Shown one piece after another: positions 33,385 through 38,286 of a stretch of 38,286 bases of DNA (positions are counted from its first letter, which is position 1; each line of letters starts with the position of its first letter). The position numbers and the translations under genes were made by a program. The notes beneath the pieces were generated by a model. The model ran no database searches. It had not been told where the DNA came from and was given only the letters and a program-made list of their open reading frames with translations. This DNA comes from Alphaproteobacteria bacterium (GTDB lineage: Bacteria > Pseudomonadota > Alphaproteobacteria > SHVP01), in contig SHVP01000014.1 of the NCBI GenBank assembly GCA_009694165.1, forward strand, positions 1 to 38,286, in the 5' to 3' direction.

Positions 33385-34017
33385 TCAGGCGTTGCGCCTG
33401 CGCGCCTCGTCGAAATAGGCCTCGACTTCGGCCCGCGTCACCACGTCGGCGTAGCGCCGGCTGACGTCACGCAGGTTGTCGCGGTGCGGCCCCTCTTCGG
33501 CGTCGCCGGAACAGGATTCCGGCACGATCGTGCGGTACCCGTTCGAGAACGAATCGACGATGCTGGCTCGTACGCAGCCCGATGTCGTGCAACCGGTAAC
33601 GATCACCGTGTCGACACCGTGCTTGGTCAAGAAGCTGGTGAGCGGCGTCTGAAAGAAGATCGATGGCGCCTTCTTGAGGAAGACATAGTCGTAGGTCTTG
33701 TCGTGGATGCGCTCGTCGAGCCGCATCGACGGATGGTCGAGGTAGAAGTGCTCGTAGATGGCGTCGATCTTCCAGTAGGGCATGTCGGCCACCGACTGAT
33801 AGCCGGTGTAACAACTGGCGACGGGGACATTGCTGCGCCGGGCGACGTCGAGCAGCTTGGCGGTCTCCTCGACCGCGGCGTGGATGTGCGTGAAGCCGCC
33901 GATCGGATATTGCGGGTCGGTGAAGGCCTTCTGGAAATCGACAACGACGACCGCCGGTCGGCGACCAAATCCGACCTTGCGCGCATCGTAGGTGGCTTTC
34001 TGGTATGCGTCGGCCAT
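33385..34017 (-). CDS. Isochorismatase-family cysteine hydrolase
   Basis: A 210-residue protein from ATG 34017 (GGAGG 6 bases upstream; earlier codons in the frame are not protein-like). The catalytic triad is visible: Asp27 (VVVVDFQKAF), Lys116 (FLKKAPS) and Cys148 (TTSGCVR). Such enzymes include N-carbamoylsarcosine amidohydrolase and maleamate amidase, which fit the TGCTTSGCVRASIVD segment better than nicotinamidase. The substrate is not decided. It is divergent from the CoA-transferase gene. Confidence 0.9.
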   Translation of the reverse strand: MADAYQKATYDARKVGFGRRPAVVVVDFQKAFTDPQYPIGGFTHIHAAVEETAKLLDVARRSNVPVASCYTGYQSVADMPYWKIDAIYEHFYLDHPSMRLDERIHDKTYDYVFLKKAPSIFFQTPLTSFLTKHGVDTVIVTGCTTSGCVRASIVDSFSNGYRTIVPESCSGDAEEGPHRDNLRDVSRRYADVVTRAEVEAYFDEARRRNA

Positions 34018-34216
34018 CGTCGCCTCCGGGTCACTTTCCTGCCCCACCCTAGGGCCAATGGCCGACCGGTCGCAAGCCTCGTTACGTATTGATCCAAAAC
34101 GATTTTTCCGCCCTCTCCCGCAGCCGCGCGGCATTGCATTGACAGGGTCGAGCCCCTAGGATGGCCGCCACTCTTTCCATGCCGTCCTGCCAATTGTTTT
34201 CGCGGGAGTTCGAGCG

Positions 34217-35413
34217 ATGAAAGCCCTGTCTGATGTCGTCATGCTCGACCTGACCCATATGCTGTCGGGCCCCTATGGCGCTCAGCTGCTGACCGACCTC
34301 GGGGTGCAGGCGATCAAGGTCGAGCCGCCCGGCAAGGGCGAAGGGACGCGCGCCCTGCAGGCCAAGGATCCGCGCAACTCGCGTCACGGCATGGGCTCCT
34401 ATTTTCTCACCCTCAATCGCAGCAAAAAGTCGGTGGCGATCGACCTCAAGAATCCCGAGGGCCTCGCCCTGTTCAACGACTTGGTCAAGAAGGCCGACGT
34501 GGTGATGGACAATTTCTCGGCCGGCGTCACCGCGCGGCTGAAGATCGACCATGCGACGCTGGCCAAGATCAATCCGCGCATCATCACATGCACCGTCACC
34601 GGCTTCGGCGAAACCGGTCCCGGCAAGGATCGGCCCGCCTTCGACATGGTGGCGCAGGCGACCGGCGGCGGAATGTCGATCACCGGCACCCCCGACCACG
34701 GCCCTTATCGCGCCGGTATTCCGATCGGCGATCTTGGCGGCGGCATCATGGGCTGCATCGGCATTCTCTCCGCCCTGCACCAACGCGAGCGCACCGGCCG
34801 CGGTCAACACGTCGACGTGTCGATGCTCGACGCCCAGATCTCGATGCTCAACTACATGGCGACGATGTATTTCCTATCGGGGGAAACCCCCTACGGCATC
34901 GGCAACTCACACTTCGTCCACGTGCCCTACGACAACTTCAAGACCAAGACGCGGCCCATCATTCTCGCCATCATTACCGACAACTTCTGGGAAGCGCTGT
35001 CGCAAATGCTGGGCGACCGCGATCTCATCAAACCCGAATACGCGACGCAGCCCGCCCGCTTCAAGGACAAGGAATTCATCAATGGCAGGGTGGCCAAGAT
35101 TCTCGCCACCGATACCGCCGAGGTCTGGATGGAGAAGTTGCGCGCCGCGCGCATTCCGCATGCGCCCGTCAACGACTTCGCCCATGCGCTGTCCGACGAG
35201 CAGGTGCTGGCGCGCGGCATGGTGGTGGCGGTGCCCGACGGCAAGGGCGGCACGGTGAAGATGCCGGGAAACCCGATCAAGCTTTCCGACCACGAGGACT
35301 CGTTCGCGCCGCCGCCGACCGTGGGCCAGCACACCGGCGAAGTGTTGCGTGCTATGCTCGGTCGCAGCGACGAAGACATCGAGAAGCTGCGCGCGGCCGG
35401 AGCAATCGGCTGA
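34217..35413 (+). CDS. CaiB/BaiF (class III) CoA-transferase
   Basis: A 398-residue protein. VVMLDLTHMLSGPYGAQLLTDLG, IKVEPPGKGEGTR, FLTLNRSKKSVAIDLKNPEG, and the catalytic-Asp region KADVVMDNFSAG (about residues 93-104) identify the class III CoA-transferases. GLPDHGP-like TPDHGPYRAG and RTGRGQHVDVSMLDA follow. A GGGAG ribosome-binding sequence lies 9 bases before ATG. It is 31 bases ahead of an HMG-CoA-lyase-like gene, suggesting a two-step route in which an acid is activated by CoA transfer and then cleaved. Confidence 0.94.
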   Translation: MKALSDVVMLDLTHMLSGPYGAQLLTDLGVQAIKVEPPGKGEGTRALQAKDPRNSRHGMGSYFLTLNRSKKSVAIDLKNPEGLALFNDLVKKADVVMDNFSAGVTARLKIDHATLAKINPRIITCTVTGFGETGPGKDRPAFDMVAQATGGGMSITGTPDHGPYRAGIPIGDLGGGIMGCIGILSALHQRERTGRGQHVDVSMLDAQISMLNYMATMYFLSGETPYGIGNSHFVHVPYDNFKTKTRPIILAIITDNFWEALSQMLGDRDLIKPEYATQPARFKDKEFINGRVAKILATDTAEVWMEKLRAARIPHAPVNDFAHALSDEQVLARGMVVAVPDGKGGTVKMPGNPIKLSDHEDSFAPPPTVGQHTGEVLRAMLGRSDEDIEKLRAAGAIG

Positions 35414-35444
35414 GCCCTGCGCCGGCGCAGCGAAGGAGCGAAGC

Positions 35445-36377
35445 ATGGCCGATCAGGTTCTGATCAATGAAGTGGGCCTCCGCGACGGCCTGCAGATTCA
35501 ACCGCGTTATGTACCGACCGAGGGCAAGCTCGAACTGTGCCAGGCCCTGATCAACGCCGGCGTCCGCTCCTTCGAAGCGACCTCGTTCGTGCACCCCAAG
35601 GCGGTGCCGCAGATGGCCGACGCCGACCTCCTGTTTCCGCAGCTGCCTAAGGCCGCGGGTGTGCAGTACTCGGCCCTCGTCCTCAACGACAAGGGCTACG
35701 AGCGGGCGATCGCCGCCGGCGCCCGGTCGGTGGCAATGGCGCTCGCCTCGACCGAGACGATGAACCAAAAAAATATTCGCATGTCGCTCGAGCAGGCGAC
35801 CACGGTGTTCGCCGGCATCATCGGCCGCGCCAAGAAGGAAGGCATCGAGGCCCGCGCCTACATTTCGACGGCGATGGCCTGCCCCTTCGAGGGCAAGGTT
35901 CCGCTCAAAGTGGTGATGACCTTGGCCGACAAGATGGTGAAAGCCGGCGCCGACAAGATCGCAATCGCCGACACCATCGGTGCTTCGTCGCCCGCCCAAT
36001 GCAAGGAAGTGTTTGCGGCGGTAGTCAAGGAATGGGGCGCGTCCATGGTCGGCGCCCATTTCCACGACACGCGCGCGCTCGGCTTGACCCTCGCCTGGAT
36101 CGCCCTGCAGGAGGGCGTGCGCGAGTTCGACTCCTCGATCGGCGGCCTCGGCGGCTGCCCGTTCGCGCCGGGCGCGTCGGGCAACCTGGCAACCGAAGAC
36201 CTGGTTTTCATGCTGAATGACTCCGGCTATGCCACCGGCGTGGACGTGGCGCTGTTGCGGCGTGCAGTCAACGTGGCGGAGCGGCTGACCGGACAGAAGT
36301 TGGGCGGCCGGATCACCGCCTGGTGGCTGTCGCAGGAACGCAAGGCGGCGGCCAAAGCGGCGCAAGCAGCCGAATAG
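35445..36377 (+). CDS. Hydroxymethylglutaryl-CoA lyase-like enzyme
   Basis: A 310-residue TIM-barrel lyase from ATG 35445 (GAAGGAG upstream). EVGLRDGLQIQPR matches the start of the HMG-CoA lyase barrel, with the metal- and substrate-binding Asp-Gly-Leu-Gln. FHDTRALGL holds the metal-binding His-Asp. The signature GGLGGCPFAPGASGNLATEDLVFML contains the catalytic Cys. Cleaves 3-hydroxy-3-methylglutaryl-CoA or a related acyl-CoA to acetyl-CoA plus a keto acid. Adjacency to the CoA-transferase supports joint action. Confidence 0.94.
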   Translation: MADQVLINEVGLRDGLQIQPRYVPTEGKLELCQALINAGVRSFEATSFVHPKAVPQMADADLLFPQLPKAAGVQYSALVLNDKGYERAIAAGARSVAMALASTETMNQKNIRMSLEQATTVFAGIIGRAKKEGIEARAYISTAMACPFEGKVPLKVVMTLADKMVKAGADKIAIADTIGASSPAQCKEVFAAVVKEWGASMVGAHFHDTRALGLTLAWIALQEGVREFDSSIGGLGGCPFAPGASGNLATEDLVFMLNDSGYATGVDVALLRRAVNVAERLTGQKLGGRITAWWLSQERKAAAKAAQAAE

Positions 36378-36441
36378 ACACTCGCGGGCGGGGCCGCTTG
36401 CCCGTACACGGACCGCACCGACGCGGTCGAAAGGGGCGGTT

Positions 36442-36957
36442 ATGGCCAAGAAAACCTCCGGTGCGCGCAAGCGCCCCGCCTTCGCCTCGCCCAACCAAGC
36501 CCGCTGGGCGGGCTTCCTCGACACGATGGGCGTGTCCTACACCTCCGCGCCGGAGCAGCATGAGTTCCGCGGCACCCCCTATCGCCCGGATTTTCTCGTT
36601 GCGGACTGGAATTCGTGGATCGAGGTGATCGCCGAGCCGCCGACCAAGCTCGAAGTGTTCCGGTGTCTCGAACTATCGCGTGCGACCGAACGCTTCGTCC
36701 TGCTGATCGTCGGCGAACCGGCGTCGCACGGCATCATCCTGTTCGATCCGAGCGGCTATTTCCGCAAAGAGGGCAGCGACGGCTGGCAGTTCGGCCAGGG
36801 CAAGCACCGCGACAACGAGATCTGGCTCGTCTCGGAGGAAGGCGCCTTCACGCTGCAGTCCATGGGCAGCGACGAGGAGGAAACGTTTCCCCTGGTCGGC
36901 GATGAGGCGCCGCGCATCATGCAGGCCCTGTTGGCCGCGCACGAGGCCGCCGTCTGA
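36442..36957 (+). CDS. PD-(D/E)XK nuclease-fold-like protein lacking the usual Lys
   Basis: A 171-residue protein. ARWAGFLDTMGVSYTSAPEQHEF, then YRPDFLVADWNSWIEVIAE, is the pattern of a restriction-endonuclease-like fold: PD at 49-50 and Glu61 followed by Val-Ile where Val-Lys is expected. The later EVFRCLELSRATERFVLLIVGEPASHGIILFD also follows this fold. Without the lysine, cleavage activity is doubtful. The second half is acidic and unassigned. A GGGG-rich ribosome-binding sequence precedes ATG 36442. No toxin or phage genes adjoin. Confidence 0.7.
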   Translation: MAKKTSGARKRPAFASPNQARWAGFLDTMGVSYTSAPEQHEFRGTPYRPDFLVADWNSWIEVIAEPPTKLEVFRCLELSRATERFVLLIVGEPASHGIILFDPSGYFRKEGSDGWQFGQGKHRDNEIWLVSEEGAFTLQSMGSDEEETFPLVGDEAPRIMQALLAAHEAAV

Positions 36958-37003
36958 GCTGCCGACGGGCGCCTAGGGCGCCGGCCGCCCGGCGGGCACG
37001 CGG

Positions 37004-37519
37004 ATGAACCGGCGCGTCCATCTGTTCATCGCGGCCAGCCTCGACGGCTATATCGCCGGCCTGAACGACGACGTCGACTGGCTGTTCCACGACCAGGACT
37101 ACACCTACGGCGAGTTCATCCGGTCGATCGACACGATTCTGATGGGCCGGCGCACCTATGAGGTCGCCACCCGCCTCGGCGACTGGCCGGCGGACAAAAA
37201 GTCGATCGTGTTCACGCGCGGCCATCCGGCGGTAACCACGCCCGATACCACGACCACCGCCGACCCCCCGGCCACGGTGGTCGCCGCCCTCAAGGCGAGC
37301 GCCGGACGGGACCTGTGGCTGATGGGCGGCGGCGACCTCATCCGCTCGTTCCTCGCCGCACGCCTGATCGATGACGTGACGGTAGCGGTACACCCGGTGA
37401 TCCTCGGCAGCGGCATCCCGCTCATCCCGCCCGGCAGCCCACGCACGTCGCTCCGCCTGCTGGGCGAGCAACGCTACGATAGCGGGCTTCTCCTGGTGCG
37501 CTACGCCGTCGCCGGCTGA
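37004..37519 (+). CDS. RibD C-terminal/dihydrofolate reductase-like protein
   Basis: A 171-residue protein with the RibD_C/DHFR-like fold: VHLFIAASLDGYIAG at the start, TILMGRRTYEVATRLGDWPADKKSIVFTRG, DLWLMGGGDLIRSFLAARLIDDVTVAVHPVILGSGIPL and RLLGEQRYDSGLLLVRY. The MGGG motif contacts NADPH. Single-domain relatives are annotated as dihydrofolate reductase family proteins and their physiological substrate is usually unknown. ATG 37004 is the family start. Confidence 0.92.
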   Translation: MNRRVHLFIAASLDGYIAGLNDDVDWLFHDQDYTYGEFIRSIDTILMGRRTYEVATRLGDWPADKKSIVFTRGHPAVTTPDTTTTADPPATVVAALKASAGRDLWLMGGGDLIRSFLAARLIDDVTVAVHPVILGSGIPLIPPGSPRTSLRLLGEQRYDSGLLLVRYAVAG

Positions 37520-37544
37520 GGCCACGCCCGGCCGCCCAATCTTC

Positions 37545-37569
37545 GAGACGGCCGCTCCGCGGCCTTCTC
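37545..37569. terminator. GC-rich hairpin between convergent genes
   Basis: GAGACGGCCGC (37545-37555) pairs with GCGGCCTTCTC (37559-37569), 10 of 11 base pairs, around a 3-base loop. It lies between two converging genes, so it may terminate from either side, but there is no T-run. Confidence 0.45.
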
Positions 37570-37666
37570 AGGAAGAGACCTGTCTCGTCCACACCGGCGA
37601 CACCTCATGTTGTGAGCGCGCAAAGCGCGCGTCTTGAAGCATCCGGTCCAGCGAAGCCAGCGTGTC

Positions 37667-38286
37667 TTACGCCGCCGCGGCGATCGCTTTGAGGTCGACC
37701 TTGAACTTGAGGAAGATGTCGCAGAGTTGGTCGTAGACGACGCCAACGCGCACCGTCTTGAAGGTCACGAAGTCGATGATCGTCGAGGAGCGGCCAAGCA
37801 GGTTGTGGTACTTGCACAGGCCGCCGTCGACCAGAATGTCGGCCGCATCGCGCACCGGGCGCTCGATGTCCTCCAGCCGATACTTTGAACCCTGCAGCGA
37901 GGTGTTGGCCGACGAGCCCAGCACCGGCATGCCGCGCACCATCGACTGGCGCGTCATTTCGTTGTGGAACACGCCCGCGTTAAGGAGCATGTCGAGGGTT
38001 CCCGCCTTGGTCGAATTCTGCAGGACGAAGCGCGCCACGCTCTTGAACATCGGGTGGTCGGCGCGGAACGGCGCCACCGTCGAGAACGGCAGGTTGTAAT
38101 CGTAGATCACGGCCTTGATGATCTCGTGTTTCCACGGCTCGACGATCTGAATTTCCTTCAGCAGGTCGTAGCTCGAGAACATGCCGGACGGCTTCTCGTA
38201 GGAACGCTGCTTGGCCGTAAAGATCGTTTTGATCGATTGCTCGGAGTTGCCGACGATGGCATAGGCGACATCAAGTGGAATCACCG
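37667..38286 (-). CDS. Sua5/YciO/YrdC-family protein, 5' end outside the window
   Basis: At least 205 residues, with the start likely beyond the window edge because the frame is open at 38286 and the first visible residues (VIPLDVAYAIVGNS) are strand 2 of the family's fold. PLDVAYAI replaces the canonical PTDTVYGL of threonylcarbamoyl-AMP synthases, so the function is probably related but may differ. Later landmarks are PVLGSSANTSLQG, the PSAN-type nucleotide site, and STIIDF, the conserved SSTI-D site. Converges on the reductase gene. Role in tRNA t6A modification is possible, not certain. Confidence 0.8.
   Translation of the reverse strand, partial: VIPLDVAYAIVGNSEQSIKTIFTAKQRSYEKPSGMFSSYDLLKEIQIVEPWKHEIIKAVIYDYNLPFSTVAPFRADHPMFKSVARFVLQNSTKAGTLDMLLNAGVFHNEMTRQSMVRGMPVLGSSANTSLQGSKYRLEDIERPVRDAADILVDGGLCKYHNLLGRSSTIIDFVTFKTVRVGVVYDQLCDIFLKFKVDLKAIAAAA

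Overview
The window is GC-rich, densely packed DNA that looks like a chromosomal segment of an alphaproteobacterium, probably Rhodospirillales-like or an uncultured relative. The gene families support this: an NDUFS4-type complex I accessory protein, a tandem cold-shock-domain protein, DUF192, a MoeA-like/MocA-like fusion, and a form II aerobic CO dehydrogenase-type cluster. No phage, IS element, integrase or CRISPR array was seen. Two tRNA genes, Arg(TCT) and Pro(TGG), lie on the minus strand.

Layout. 1-2.8 kb: the 3' end of an amidase, a membrane J-domain protein, a class II aldolase-like enzyme and a two-domain multicopper oxidase. 3.0-4.4 kb: two decayed genes, a small conserved protein and a GAF-GGDEF diguanylate cyclase, both broken by frameshifts or in-frame stops, next to tRNA-Arg. 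4.5-7.7 kb: a lipoprotein with an HExxH motif and TPR repeats, a methyltransferase and an NDUFS4-like protein. 7.7-9.9 kb: poorly conserved envelope or periplasmic genes, a YHS protein and a Sel1-repeat protein, with signs of disruption. 10.1-15.7 kb: SDR, QueF, ureidoglycolate lyase-like, tRNA-Pro, FAD dehydrogenase, cNMP-binding protein, thioesterase, DUF192 and a double cold-shock protein. 16-19 kb: a damaged Mrp/Mbh-type antiporter-like membrane cluster (B-, C- and D-like subunits). 19-20.6 kb: an NMT1/SsuA-like binding protein and a Panacea-domain protein.

20.7-31.6 kb is the main functional unit: coxG, coxS-coxL-coxM (form II order and active-site motif AYRGAGR), coxD, coxE, a two-gene XdhC/CoxI pair, a MoeA-like/MocA-like fusion, a cysteine desulfurase and a SufU/IscU-like scaffold. 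From coxD on, the genes overlap by a few bases or are 2 bases apart, so they are almost certainly translated together. The set reads as a molybdenum hydroxylase plus its own maturation line: cytidylylation of molybdopterin, cofactor sulfuration, chaperone insertion and possibly Fe-S assembly. A strong intrinsic terminator lies between coxM and coxD, and a perfect palindrome lies in the coxG/Panacea divergent region.

31.7-38.3 kb: DUF488, zinc alcohol dehydrogenase, isochorismatase-like hydrolase, a CaiB-type CoA-transferase paired with an HMG-CoA-lyase-like enzyme, a PD-(D/E)XK-like protein lacking the usual lysine, a RibD-C/DHFR-like reductase and a truncated Sua5/YrdC-family gene.

A recurring oddity is the number of single-base frameshifts and in-frame stops, all in the dispensable-looking genes between 3 and 18 kb. 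Genuine decay and consensus sequencing error cannot be separated by reading alone.
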